Of a stretch of 32,360 bases of DNA, positions 23,495 to 32,183 are shown piece by piece (the stretch's first letter is position 1; every line of letters begins with the position of its first letter). This DNA comes from Kiritimatiellia bacterium (GTDB lineage: Bacteria; Verrucomicrobiota; Kiritimatiellia; RFP12; UBA1067), in the NCBI GenBank assembly GCA_024405265.1, contig JAKSOZ010000021.1:1-32360 (forward strand), written 5' to 3'. Both the position numbers and the translations under genes were made by a program. The notes under the pieces were generated by a model. The model saw only the letters and a list, made by a program, of their open reading frames with translations, was not told where the DNA came from and searched no databases.

Positions 23495-24960
23495 AGCGCG
23501 GCAAGTTTCTTCGCGACGAGAGGACCGACGATCTTCGGATCGGCCTTACCTTTCGAGAGCTTCATAACCTGTCCGACGAAGAAACCGGCGGCGGCCTTCT
23601 TACCGGCCTTGAAGTCGGCAACAGGCCCCGGATTCGCCGCGATCGCTTGATCGACGAACGCTTCCAACGCCGCCGTATCACTGACCGCGCCGAGTCCCCG
23701 CTCTTTGACGATCGCCTCGGGATCTCCACCCTTTTCGAAGATCTCGGGGAGAAGTTCCTTCAAAGTCGGACCGTTGATCGTACCCGAATAGGAGAGCTTG
23801 ACGAGCGACGCGAGAGCCTCCGGCGTCATCGCGCACTCATTAATCGCCTTACCGGTCGAGTTCATCAGCGCCATCACGTCCGACATGTAAAGATTACAAA
23901 GTATCTTGCACGCCTTCTTCTCTTCCCCTTCACCTCTCCCCTTCACCTTTTCTTTAAGCAAGCCGCAGGCTTTCTCAACGAAACCGGCGTTTACCTTATG
24001 CTGCGAGAGAACTTCCGCGTCATATTCGGCGATACCGTATTCTTCGATCATGCGCGCGCGGCGAGCTTCCGGCTTTTCGGGGAGAAGCTTACGCCACTCT
24101 TCGATTTGCTCCTCGGAAAGTTCGACGGGAACGAGGTCGGGTTCGGGGAAATAACGGTAATCGTGAGCGTTTTCTTTCGAACGCATCGACGCCGTTTCCA
24201 TTTCGTCGGGATTCCAACGACGCGTTTCCTGAACGATCGGAATCGAATGAGCCATTGAGGAACGCTGGCGCTTAGCTTCGTACTCGAGCGCGGCATGAAT
24301 CCCCGAGAAGGAGTTCATGTTCTTGATTTCGACCTTCGTGCCGAGTTTCGTTTCGCCGACGGGACGGATCGAAATATTGACGTCCGAGCGCATATTGCCC
24401 TCTTCGAGGTTACAATCGCTCACGCCCGTATAGACCAAAATCTCCTTAAGCGCGGTCAAATACGCGATCGCGTCATCCGCCGTTTCCATATCCGGCTCGG
24501 AAACGATTTCCATGAGAGGCGTTCCGCCGCGATTGAAGTCGACCCCGGAAGTGGTCGCGTAGTGGTTGATTTTCGCCGCGTCTTCCTCGAGGTGGATATG
24601 GTTGATGCGAATGAACTTCTTGGTGCCATCGGGACGAGTGATTTCGACTCCGCCTCCGATACAAAGCGGATTACCGTTTTCGGAAATCTGATAATCCTTC
24701 GCCATATCGGGATAGAAATAGTTCTTACGATCAAAAGTCGCGTGGCGATTGATCTCGCAGCCGAGCATCATGCCCGACATAACGGTAAGCTTGATCGCCT
24801 CCTTATTCATCACGGGCAAAGCTCCCGGGTAACCGAGGCACACGGGACAAACATTGGTATTCGGCTCGCATCCCGTCTTCAGGAGGCAGCCGCAAAACAT
24901 CTTCGTGTTCGTCTTGAGCTGGACGTGAGTCTCAAGACCAATCGTATTTTCAAATTCCAT
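23491..24960 (-). CDS. gatB: Asp-tRNA(Asn)/Glu-tRNA(Gln) amidotransferase subunit B
   Basis: GatB is the kinase and tRNA-binding subunit of GatCAB, which amidates mischarged Glu-tRNA(Gln) and/or Asp-tRNA(Asn). The 489-residue product begins ENTIGLETHVQLKTNTKMFCGC. The Zn site is visible as CxC at FCGC and CxxC at VCPVCLGYPG. Further landmarks are RKNYFYPDMAKDYQIS, LEEDAAKI, DFNRGGTPLMEIVSEPD and NCNLEEGNMR-like NLEEGNMRSDVN. A YqeY-like tail ends the protein. Between core and tail, at residues around 340-350, lies a Gly/Glu/Lys stretch (KGRGEGEEKKA) made by a 13-bp tandem repeat. gatA and gatC are not in the window. The promoter is 8 nt before the ATG, so the message is probably leaderless. 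Confidence 0.96.
   Translation of the reverse strand: MEFENTIGLETHVQLKTNTKMFCGCLLKTGCEPNTNVCPVCLGYPGALPVMNKEAIKLTVMSGMMLGCEINRHATFDRKNYFYPDMAKDYQISENGNPLCIGGGVEITRPDGTKKFIRINHIHLEEDAAKINHYATTSGVDFNRGGTPLMEIVSEPDMETADDAIAYLTALKEILVYTGVSDCNLEEGNMRSDVNISIRPVGETKLGTKVEIKNMNSFSGIHAALEYEAKRQRSSMAHSIPIVQETRRWNPDEMETASMRSKENAHDYRYFPEPDLVPVELSEEQIEEWRKLLPEKPEARRARMIEEYGIAEYDAEVLSQHKVNAGFVEKACGLLKEKVKGRGEGEEKKACKILCNLYMSDVMALMNSTGKAINECAMTPEALASLVKLSYSGTINGPTLKELLPEIFEKGGDPEAIVKERGLGAVSDTAALEAFVDQAIAANPGPVADFKAGKKAAAGFFVGQVMKLSKGKADPKIVGPLVAKKLAAL
23925..23950. repeat. 13-bp tandem duplication inside gatB
   Basis: CCCCTTCACCTCT (23925-23937) is followed at once by CCCCTTCACCTTT (23938-23950), with one mismatch. 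It encodes a charged Lys/Gly/Glu stretch in the linker between the GatB core and its C-terminal domain. The length change keeps the frame open. Confidence 0.7.
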
Positions 24961-24968
24961 AGTCGGGT

Positions 24969-24977
24969 ATTATACCA
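24969..24977 (-). promoter_or_regulatory. Extended -10 promoter of gatB, overlapping the upstream gene's stop
   Basis: TGG-TATAAT (24977-24969) lies at the very end of the methyltransferase gene; its TAA stop is part of the -10. Eight bases separate the -10 from the gatB ATG at 24960, so the expected start is 0-2 nt before the ATG. No good -35 is visible, which fits an extended -10 promoter. No ribosome-binding site precedes gatB. Confidence 0.7.
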
Positions 24978-26160
24978 TATTTCGCTTCAAACTGACTAGC
25001 GTTTCAAAGCGCGCGGTTCGAGGGAACATATTGAAGAATTTAACGCTTTCTATCGTATAAGAGCGGCATATCGCGCTCAAATCACGCGTCATCGTCGCCG
25101 GATCGCAACTTACGTAGAAAATTCTCGGCGCCTTCGACGCGGCCAGAAACTCGGGAACGCCCTTCTCCATCCCCCCGCGCGGCGGATCGACGACGACGGT
25201 AGTATACGGACCGATAAAGATGTTTTTAAGGTTTTTGCCGACCTGTTCAGCGAAAAACTTGGCGTTCGTCGCCCCTAAGGACGCGGCATTCCGCTTGGCG
25301 AAGTCAATCGCGTCGCGCCCGGATTCGATACCGATCAACTTAACGGGATTCATCGATAGTCCGAAGACTCCGACTCCGCAGTAAAGATCGAGCACGTTCC
25401 CGAACTTGTCTTTCGTACGCGCGAAATCCGCCGCGACTTCCTTAACGAGAGCGTCGCCTACCTCGGGATTTACCTGATAGAAACCTCCGGCCGGAACCTC
25501 GAAAGTCTTACCGGCGGTGACCTCCTTCAAGGTAACGCCTTCTGCTTTTTCGCCGATCCACCACTTGACTCCGCTCTTTTCGCTCCATCGAATCGTCACG
25601 TTGCCGGAGCGTTCGATATCCTTGCGAATCTTCATCGACCCCGTCGTCAAAAGCGCGAAAACCGCCTTGCGAATCTCAGGGAGCTTATCATTTATCTCTT
25701 TGACCGCGAGCGGATCGTATTCGACGTCCACGATTTTGTGGCTCGGCTCTTCACGATAACCGAGCGCCCAACCCGAAGCTCGCCGTTCGAAATGATATAC
25801 GACTTTATTGCGATAATTAAGCGGATGTCCACGGAAAGGCTCGGTTATTTCGCCCTCCCAAAGTCGCGCTCGCGAGAGGAAATCCTTAAGCTGGACCTTT
25901 TTAGCGCGGCATTCCCCGTCGAACGTCAAGTTCGAGTAGATGATACCGGGCGCGTTTTCGGCTCCTTCGATTCGCTCGGGGCTCTTCTCCAAAAGCTCGA
26001 CGAGACGTCCGCGCACGAACTTCTTCTTCTCTTCGACGATTTCCGTCTTGACCGTCTCTCCTTCGAAGGCACCGGGGACGAAAATGACGCGCCCGTCGCC
26101 TAAACGTCCGAGCCCATCGCCTCCGTAAACCGTCTTCGCGATTTTAACGGTGAGCGTCAT
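24970..26160 (-). CDS. TrmA/RumA-family RNA (uracil-5-)-methyltransferase
   Basis: This enzyme should methylate a uracil at C5 in rRNA or tRNA with SAM. The 396-residue product has an N-terminal TRAM-type RNA-binding region (1-55), then a class I methyltransferase domain with SAM motif DLYCGVGVFGLSM, VVVDPPRGGMEKG, and the nucleophile Cys352 in YVSCDPATMTRDL. The iron-sulphur Cys set usual in RumA/RlmD (CGGC before the QLxxK stretch) is absent: only one Cys (in DGECRAKKVQLK) lies there. That favours a cluster-free member such as RlmC/RlmCD or TrmA-like. The start overlaps the panC stop (TAATG), and its stop codon is part of the gatB promoter. Substrate not determined. Confidence 0.88.
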   Translation of the reverse strand: MTLTVKIAKTVYGGDGLGRLGDGRVIFVPGAFEGETVKTEIVEEKKKFVRGRLVELLEKSPERIEGAENAPGIIYSNLTFDGECRAKKVQLKDFLSRARLWEGEITEPFRGHPLNYRNKVVYHFERRASGWALGYREEPSHKIVDVEYDPLAVKEINDKLPEIRKAVFALLTTGSMKIRKDIERSGNVTIRWSEKSGVKWWIGEKAEGVTLKEVTAGKTFEVPAGGFYQVNPEVGDALVKEVAADFARTKDKFGNVLDLYCGVGVFGLSMNPVKLIGIESGRDAIDFAKRNAASLGATNAKFFAEQVGKNLKNIFIGPYTTVVVDPPRGGMEKGVPEFLAASKAPRIFYVSCDPATMTRDLSAICRSYTIESVKFFNMFPRTARFETLVSLKRNMV

Positions 26161-26966
26161 TACTTGATAACCTTATTATCGATAAGACGCGTCTTTCCGC
26201 AATATGCCGCGATAAGAACGCAGGTACCCTTCTCGATCTTCTTCTTGGGTTCGAGCGTGGTCGCGTCGACGCACTCGACATAATCGACCTTGAGCCCCGC
26301 TTCGGTAAGCTCCTTGGTAATCGCGGCGGTCGACTTCGGCGCCTTCAAGCTCCGAGAAATCGCGAGCGCCATTTCCTTTTCCTTCTCGGAGAGATAGGTA
26401 TTGCGGCTCGACTTGGCGAGGCCCGACTTTTCGCGCACGATCGGCGCGACGACGATATCGAGATCGAAGTTAAGGTCGCGAACCATCCGCTTGATGATCT
26501 GAGCCTGCTGATAATCCTTTTGCCCGAAGACCGCGAAGTTCGGATGCGCGAGGTTGAAGAGCTTCGCTACGACCGTGCAAACGCCGCGGAAATGACCGGG
26601 ACGACGAGCTCCACAAAGACCGGTCGAGAGTTTTTCCTCGTTAACGTAAACCGAGTGCGCGTCGAGATACATGTTCTCAGGCGTCGGGAAGAAGATCGCG
26701 GTAGCTCCCGCCTCGCGGCACTTCGCCTCGTCGGCCGCGGCATCGCGCGGATACTTCTCGTAGTCTTCGTTCGGTCCGAACTGAACGGGATTGACGAATA
26801 CGGAAACGACGATCTCATCCGCTCCCTTGCGCTTCGCGGCTTTAATGAGCGACATGTGCCCCTCGTGGAGATAGCCCATCGTCGGAACGAGCGCGATCTT
26901 CTTACCGGCGAGACGCTGAGCGAGGCACCACTTTTGCAACTTCTTGGGTTCGGTGAATATCTTCAT
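26160..26966 (-). CDS. panC: Pantothenate synthetase
   Basis: PanC condenses pantoate with beta-alanine using ATP, the last step of pantothenate synthesis. From the ATG at 26966 the product has 268 residues, slightly short for the family (about 280). Motifs: [17 protein letters not shown] (HIGH-type nucleotide site), [53 protein letters not shown] and KSSRNTYLS. The start overlaps the nfo stop as ATGA; the frame upstream reads into nfo and is not conserved. panB and panD are not seen in the window. The product feeds CoaX, encoded in operon C. Confidence 0.96.
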   Translation of the reverse strand: MKIFTEPKKLQKWCLAQRLAGKKIALVPTMGYLHEGHMSLIKAAKRKGADEIVVSVFVNPVQFGPNEDYEKYPRDAAADEAKCREAGATAIFFPTPENMYLDAHSVYVNEEKLSTGLCGARRPGHFRGVCTVVAKLFNLAHPNFAVFGQKDYQQAQIIKRMVRDLNFDLDIVVAPIVREKSGLAKSSRNTYLSEKEKEMALAISRSLKAPKSTAAITKELTEAGLKVDYVECVDATTLEPKKKIEKGTCVLIAAYCGKTRLIDNKVIK

Positions 26967-27829
26967 TTCCTTAATCCCTTCAATAACGCGATTTCTTCTT
27001 TGTAACCCTGGAGATCGCAAGGGGTTTCAAGATAAAACGGTAAATCCTTCAGCTTCGGATGATTGATGATGCGCGCGATACCCTCTAAAGTAAGCTTGCC
27101 CTTACCGATCTTCTCGTGGCGATCCTTGTGCGCGGCGAGAACATTCATCGAGTCGTTCAAGTGAATCGCTTTAAGTCTGTCGAGGCCGATTACCTGATCG
27201 AACTCGTCCAGAACCCCATCCAAGTCGTTCACGATATCGTACCCGCCGTCCCAAACGTGGCAGGTATCCAAGCACACGCCTAGACGTGTGCTAGCGATAA
27301 GTGATGAGTGATGAGTGATAAGCGATTGTTCGACCTTATCGATAATCGACTTGATCTCGCCGAAATTGCGGCCGACTTCCGAGCCTTTTCCGGCCATCGT
27401 CTCGAGAAGAATCGTCGTCTTGATCGGCCCCGTAGCTTCGAGGACTTTAATAAGGTGGTTCGCGATAAGCTCGATTCCCTTTTCCGCTCCCTGCCCGACG
27501 TGCGAGCCGGGATGGAAGTTATAGAGCGCTCCCGGCGTATACTCGAGCCGCTTCAAGTCGTCGATCATCACCTCGAGCGCGAAATCGGTAACTCGCTTCT
27601 CGGCTCCGGCGGCGTTAAGCGTATAAGGAGCGTGAGCGAGAATCGGGCCGATCCCCTTCTCCTCGGCGAACTTGAGAAACGCGTCGACGTCACGAATATC
27701 GATCGGCTTCGCCGCTCCTCCGCGAGGATTACGGGTAAAGAACTGAAAAACGTTAGCGCCGATCGACTCGGCGGTCTGACCCATAGCGAGGTAACCGCCG
27801 GACGAACTTAAATGACATCCTATCTTCAT
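26963..27829 (-). CDS. nfo: Endonuclease IV (AP endonuclease) with repeat-derived insert
   Basis: Nfo cuts at abasic sites in DNA, a base-excision repair step, using three Zn ions. The 288-residue TIM barrel keeps every Zn ligand region: [60 protein letters not shown] and YLETPCDL. Residues 169-180 ([12 protein letters not shown]) are encoded by a run of GTGATRA-type heptamers and look like an insertion into a surface loop before the LGVCLDTCH strand. The gene starts inside the giant surface protein gene (ATGA overlap), and panC overlaps its end. The reading frame is intact, so the enzyme should be active. Confidence 0.95.
   Translation of the reverse strand: MKIGCHLSSSGGYLAMGQTAESIGANVFQFFTRNPRGGAAKPIDIRDVDAFLKFAEEKGIGPILAHAPYTLNAAGAEKRVTDFALEVMIDDLKRLEYTPGALYNFHPGSHVGQGAEKGIELIANHLIKVLEATGPIKTTILLETMAGKGSEVGRNFGEIKSIIDKVEQSLITHHSSLIASTRLGVCLDTCHVWDGGYDIVNDLDGVLDEFDQVIGLDRLKAIHLNDSMNVLAAHKDRHEKIGKGKLTLEGIARIINHPKLKDLPFYLETPCDLQGYKEEIALLKGLRK
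27271..27292. repeat. Perfect 8-bp inverted repeat inside nfo
   Basis: AGCACACG (27271-27278) and CGTGTGCT (27285-27292) flank a 6-base centre, CCTAGA. It adjoins the heptamer array. It may be part of the inserted unit or a coincidence of the coding sequence. Confidence 0.5.
27294..27328. repeat. Heptamer array inside the nfo coding sequence
   Basis: Five 7-base units on the plus strand read GCGATAA, GTGATGA, GTGATGA, GTGATAA, GCGATTG. They encode the [12 protein letters not shown] segment of Nfo. The same kind of unit occurs between leuC and leuD (2022-2049). Confidence 0.8.
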
Positions 27830-30800
27830 TCTTCGGGGATTTCGACCTTATAGAAGCCGCTGCTGCCGATCTGCCTGACCGTAATCGATCCGTCTTCGTT
27901 GATCGTTATCGAGTCGTCGGCGGAGACGTATACCCAGTTCTTAAGATCTCTCGAGAACTTCACGAGTTTACCTACCGCTAATTTCTTAGCCTCGTCGGTC
28001 ATTCCTTCGAGAGCCGAAACTCTGAATGTGACTCCGTCGGCAGAAGCGGTAAAGTCGATGATATCAAGGCTCGTATCCGGCAACGCCTGCGCGGCAGCGA
28101 CGCCGTAATCGTAAAGCGCCATAACCTTCGCTCTCGCCGTTTCTTCAAGCTCTCCCAAGGTTGGAATGTACTTAAGATCGACCTCTGTATCGGATTTTAC
28201 GTTGTGGAAAATGACCTCCTTGATCTGAAGACCTTCTTCAATCGGTTTTCCGCTACCATCGACGGCTCCCTTACGCGCGAAAAGGAGCGCTCCGTTCACG
28301 CCGTCTTCGAGATCGTTCGAGAACGTGATCGTGACGTTATCGCCGTAGATGATCTTCGCGCGAGCGGTATTTTCATTGTCCTTTCCGTAATTATACTTCC
28401 AAGCGACCATCGTCGAGTTCGTCTTGACCGATTCGATATAAACCGGTTTCTTCGATCCGCTCATCGGATCGATGATCGAAATGGTAAGATACTTCGAAGT
28501 GATTGTATACTTGGTGTCCGATTCTTTAACGAGCACCATGCCCGCGTTCCAATATCCATTGGCTACACTATCGGGGACGATAACGGGCTTACCCGAAAAT
28601 TCGATCGTCGTCTCTCCGATTTCATCATCTTCACCGATAGCCGCGATATTCCCGGGGGTCCAAGTCGCGGGCCAGAGAATCTCGACTTTACCGTCGGAAG
28701 AAGCTGCGATCGCTTCCGCGACGCTGCGATATTCCTGCTCTCCTACCTTCGCGAGCGCGTCGCTGAGTTCGCTACCCTCGACCGCTTTCACGAGACCGTA
28801 AGAGCCGAAGTCGATTTCCGAAATCGAGTCGACCGGGAGATCGAAGATCGCCTTGTTATCAACGGTCGTGAGCACCGCGGAGTCGACCAAGTAGGAGACC
28901 TTCTTGGAACGCTGATCGATAATGATCTCGACGTCATGAACGATTCCGCTTTCGACCTTCTTATCGATCGTCGACGGATAGACGCGCGAAACGCTTCCGT
29001 TATCGGCTACTACCGCGTAAGCGTTCTCGAGACCTTCCGAGATCATCACGATGCCGAGCTTCTTCCCGCCGAGCTTCTCCTCCGCGGTTTCGAAGGCGAT
29101 CGGGTCGCCGAAGTCGACCGAGAAAGCGAGCTTCAAGATAACGCTATTTACCGTATTAGTAGGAGTGAAGCTAAGGTCTCCGTTTACGATGATATAGCCG
29201 TTCGAAACGACGAGCTCGTTTTCGTAGTCCCAGTTACCCGTCCCCCAGCGCTGATAGGGCTTCTCGTCGATCCATTTATTCCCGCGATCCCAAGCGCCGA
29301 CATCCGTCGTAGTGACACTCCCGACGAGGTTACCGGAGCTATCGCGAATCGTAACCGTATAAGACGCGATCTCGCCCTGAAGACCGTCGAATTCGATCGG
29401 GAGCGTGACGACGACCTTATCGTCCTTGACCGTAAGCGCCGTGGCTTCCGAAGTCGTCTTATGGCCTTCGGCAGTAACGAGCGAGACTACCGCGCTCAGT
29501 TTATTGCCGGTGACGAGCGAGTGGTTCTTCTCGAGGTTGACGGTCGCGGTCATCGTCAAATTCGTAAGTCCGTTTCCATAATCGAAATCGAAGCCGGTAA
29601 CTTTGATTCCCGCGCCGTTCGCGAAAGTAAGCAAGATATGACCGCCGGAGACTTTAGCGTCCATCAAGTCGAGCGTGGGCTTATTCGCGGGGCGAACGAT
29701 AAAGCCCGAAGTCGAAAGCTGCCTGTCGGACATAGTCGTAGGAATATCGACGCGCCCGAGCGCGATTTCGTCGTCATTCGCGACTACCTGAAGCGTTCCT
29801 TCGAGCGCGGCGAAGTTAGGACGCGCGGTCGCGATCACGAGCTTACCTGCGCCGAGCTTGGAAAGCGAAGCGCCTTCAGTTGTCGTGATATTGGATTTTA
29901 TATTCAAAATGCGATTCTCAGGAACATCGATCGTGACGTTGCCTTCAATCGAAAACGATCCGCCGTTATAAAGCTCGATCGGCAAATCATTATCGACCGA
30001 AAGAGTTCCTGCCGCGAACTTGAACGAGTGCGGCGAGAACGTGCGCTTGAGGATTAACGTTCCTTCTCCGTACTTGGCGAGTCCGGCGTCGTTGCTTAAA
30101 ATAGTTTGAAGTTCCGCATCCAATTTAAGCTTGGAATTCTCGCCGATAAAAATCGCGAGGCCACGCGTAGCGTCGGACGCGAGAATAATCTGGCTCTCGC
30201 CGAGCTGTTCGATCACTGCCGGCTCGCTATCGGCGTCTTCACTCGAAGGAACATAAATCTGCGCCGTATCTTCAGCCGTACCGCCTTGGAGACGGAAACG
30301 CCCTTCTCCATTGGCAGGTTTAGAGCAGTTGAAGCTCATATACGAACCAGGTTCCAAGTAGAAGCGCTGACGATAAAAGCAAGAATCATTATCTCCGCTC
30401 TGTATCAAATTCAATTTACCGCCTTTGTCGACGCGAATCACGCCGCTCGCGTTAGCTACTCCGGACCATCCACTTAAGTCTTTGGCCGTAAAATTAAGAA
30501 CGGTTTCGTTCGCGACCCTTATGGTCGGATTATCGTTACTATGTCCGGTAGCAAAAAGGGAGGTCCCATTCCCTACGCTATTTCCGAATTTGAAAGCATG
30601 CGTGCCGCCTTCGAAAACCAAGTGCGAAACGATCTGAGAACCGACATTTAACGCATACTCAAGAGTAAGCCCCCTAGTGCCCTCGCCCTTGAAGACATAG
30701 GTTAAGCCCGACGTGCGGATTTTGTCTTTCAATACCTGATCGGAAATCGTAAACCCTTTGGAGACATCGAAAACCAAGCGAGCGACATCAATATTAACGC

Positions 30801-31818
30801 TTGTGTTTGCGATTACGCTCTTAAGCATATCTTCTGTCGTATTCGAGCCCAGCACGAACTCGACATCATAATCGGAGCGTATCGAAACGGCCTTTTCTTT
30901 CGTATCGAAAACCTTATCGACGATAATCGTAGTGCCTTCTCCGATATTGATCAGCGTATCCGTTTCTCCGATTTTCTCTTCCAAATCGGAGATTCTCACC
31001 GTACCGGATATGCTTTCCTCGCTATACTCGCTATCGAAAAGAAAGGTCCGCAATTCTTCGTCAGAGAGATTGCTGTTGAAAACGGCAATTTTATCAATAA
31101 CAAGTCCAGTAGCGGTCGTCAAAGCACCAATCTTGGTGGCAGCGGCATTCGACCAGTTGTCTACGCGACCTTTCGAGTAATCAAGGCCACCGATCAAAAA
31201 TCCTGCAGCCTTATTACCTTCGCCGGAGCAAGAAAACCATTGAGTGACAACAGAATTATTAATGAGTACATGAGGAGCTCCTGAATCACCACGAGCAAGA
31301 CCAAATTTACCGGAAGAAGCGAATGTGCCCTCTGAATAATTTTTACCCGAAATGTCATAAGCATTGCCACCCCACGACTCAGACGGCTTGCCATTTGCAT
31401 CGGCGGAAAGGCCCATCAAATTCTTATATCCTTCCGTCGTCTGCCCTGGTGCATAGATATTGACAAGGACTGCATGACCTTCAACCGAGTCATTCATCCA
31501 CTGATTATAATGAACAATGATTGAAGACGCCATCTTTACGGCTTGGTCGCTGGCATTAACAAATTTTACGAACACGCCGGCAGGGCCTTCGATATCTTGA
31601 TTTATCACAATGGACTGCGAACCGGGCGATCCAACCGCTTCATTACCATTCAGCTCTAGTTTATAGATCACATCTCCTGCAGTCTTGCTGGTTTCTGTGA
31701 AATCCCCGTCCCAAACCGCGACAGGCGTCGCCGCCAGAACGGCTTTCGAGACAAAAGAAACCACTAGCGCGGCGACTAGGCTACGCGCGAAAATATTGAA
31801 TTTACGCATAATTATCAT
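27826..31818 (-). CDS. Giant secreted surface protein: LamG-like plus autotransporter-type beta-helix repeats
   Basis: This is a 1330-residue exported protein of unknown role. A Sec signal peptide covers residues 1-30 ([18 protein letters not shown], then ATPVAVW). A LamG/concanavalin-like module spans about 31-265, ending in the typical [18 protein letters not shown] beta-helix region at about 290-690 holds two autotransporter-associated repeats, [12 protein letters not shown]...AAGTLSV (581-608) and [10 protein letters not shown]...LEGTLQV (653-678). A beta-rich C-terminal half follows, including a second sandwich-like part (about 870-1040) and ending [12 protein letters not shown] see no C-terminal beta-barrel, LPxTG or PEP-CTERM anchor. 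The start is ATG 31818 or 31809, both with weak ribosome-binding sites. It overlaps nfo by 4 nt. The LamG part is more AT-rich than the rest. Confidence 0.85.
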   Translation of the reverse strand: MIIMRKFNIFARSLVAALVVSFVSKAVLAATPVAVWDGDFTETSKTAGDVIYKLELNGNEAVGSPGSQSIVINQDIEGPAGVFVKFVNASDQAVKMASSIIVHYNQWMNDSVEGHAVLVNIYAPGQTTEGYKNLMGLSADANGKPSESWGGNAYDISGKNYSEGTFASSGKFGLARGDSGAPHVLINNSVVTQWFSCSGEGNKAAGFLIGGLDYSKGRVDNWSNAAATKIGALTTATGLVIDKIAVFNSNLSDEELRTFLFDSEYSEESISGTVRISDLEEKIGETDTLINIGEGTTIIVDKVFDTKEKAVSIRSDYDVEFVLGSNTTEDMLKSVIANTSVNIDVARLVFDVSKGFTISDQVLKDKIRTSGLTYVFKGEGTRGLTLEYALNVGSQIVSHLVFEGGTHAFKFGNSVGNGTSLFATGHSNDNPTIRVANETVLNFTAKDLSGWSGVANASGVIRVDKGGKLNLIQSGDNDSCFYRQRFYLEPGSYMSFNCSKPANGEGRFRLQGGTAEDTAQIYVPSSEDADSEPAVIEQLGESQIILASDATRGLAIFIGENSKLKLDAELQTILSNDAGLAKYGEGTLILKRTFSPHSFKFAAGTLSVDNDLPIELYNGGSFSIEGNVTIDVPENRILNIKSNITTTEGASLSKLGAGKLVIATARPNFAALEGTLQVVANDDEIALGRVDIPTTMSDRQLSTSGFIVRPANKPTLDLMDAKVSGGHILLTFANGAGIKVTGFDFDYGNGLTNLTMTATVNLEKNHSLVTGNKLSAVVSLVTAEGHKTTSEATALTVKDDKVVVTLPIEFDGLQGEIASYTVTIRDSSGNLVGSVTTTDVGAWDRGNKWIDEKPYQRWGTGNWDYENELVVSNGYIIVNGDLSFTPTNTVNSVILKLAFSVDFGDPIAFETAEEKLGGKKLGIVMISEGLENAYAVVADNGSVSRVYPSTIDKKVESGIVHDVEIIIDQRSKKVSYLVDSAVLTTVDNKAIFDLPVDSISEIDFGSYGLVKAVEGSELSDALAKVGEQEYRSVAEAIAASSDGKVEILWPATWTPGNIAAIGEDDEIGETTIEFSGKPVIVPDSVANGYWNAGMVLVKESDTKYTITSKYLTISIIDPMSGSKKPVYIESVKTNSTMVAWKYNYGKDNENTARAKIIYGDNVTITFSNDLEDGVNGALLFARKGAVDGSGKPIEEGLQIKEVIFHNVKSDTEVDLKYIPTLGELEETARAKVMALYDYGVAAAQALPDTSLDIIDFTASADGVTFRVSALEGMTDEAKKLAVGKLVKFSRDLKNWVYVSADDSITINEDGSITVRQIGSSGFYKVEIPEE

Positions 31819-31865
31819 TCTCGCTTTCGTTTCAGATTACAATTCTCCCTAATCCGAACGCTACT

Positions 31866-31895
31866 ATTTTACCATTTTTCCATACGGAAGCGCAA
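31866..31895 (-). promoter_or_regulatory. Promoter of the giant surface protein operon
   Basis: TTGCGC (31895-31890) and TAAAAT (31871-31866) are 18 bases apart, with TGG before the -10. The predicted start near 31859 gives a leader of about 40 nt. The sequence around the -10 closely matches that of the RNA-binding protein promoter. Confidence 0.65.
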
Positions 31896-31966
31896 TAATG
31901 AAATCAAGAAATCCTATTACTCCATTCGCGCTTATTTGTTCGAGCTCGCCGTCGATTCTAGGCTAG

Positions 31967-32056
31967 AGGCTGGAGGGGGACGGTAGCGGTGAGTAGCTGC
32001 ATGCTTTCCTTGCCGTCGCTATGTAGGCTACTCACCGCTCCGTCCCCCTCCAGCCT
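31967..32056. repeat. Strong 30-bp inverted repeat (hairpin)
   Basis: The arm at 31967-31997 is complementary to 32027-32056 over 30 base pairs, with a single unpaired T (31984), and the loop is 29 nt. Each outer end includes AGGCTGGAGGGGGACGG or its complement. No T-run follows on either strand. Length and near-perfect pairing suggest a mobile or dispersed palindromic unit (MITE- or REP-like) or a structured RNA, not a terminator. Confidence 0.8.
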
Positions 32057-32059
32057 GAA

Positions 32060-32073
32060 CCGCCTGACGGCGG
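32060..32073. repeat. Short GC hairpin CCGCC-TGAC-GGCGG
   Basis: A perfect 5-bp stem closes a TGAC loop, 3 nt after the long hairpin and directly before the hexamer repeats. It is compact enough to form in DNA or RNA; its function is unknown. Confidence 0.5.
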
Positions 32074-32074
32074 A

Positions 32075-32098
32075 GGTGTAGGTGTAGGCGTAGGTGTA
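32075..32098. repeat. GGTGTA hexamer tandem repeat
   Basis: Four hexamers, GGTGTA, GGTGTA, GGCGTA and GGTGTA, follow each other exactly. It is a short microsatellite in non-coding DNA between the long hairpin and the right-hand dispersed element. Confidence 0.75.
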
Positions 32099-32183
32099 GG
32101 GAAAAACTAAGCTTATCCGTTCAGGAGAAGCGCGAAAGGAACGAATAGCCGCAACGCGGCAAAAGAAACGCACGAATGAGTTG

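Noticed and set aside
27294..27328. Heptamer array considered as a CRISPR-like or iteron array
   Set aside because: Units are 7 bp with no spacers, lie inside an intact gene, and there is no replication or cas gene nearby.
28204..30057. 617-codon open frame on the plus strand opposite the giant surface gene
   Set aside because: Same codon-bias effect. The product is Arg/Asp-rich with no domain, and there is no promoter or ribosome-binding site.
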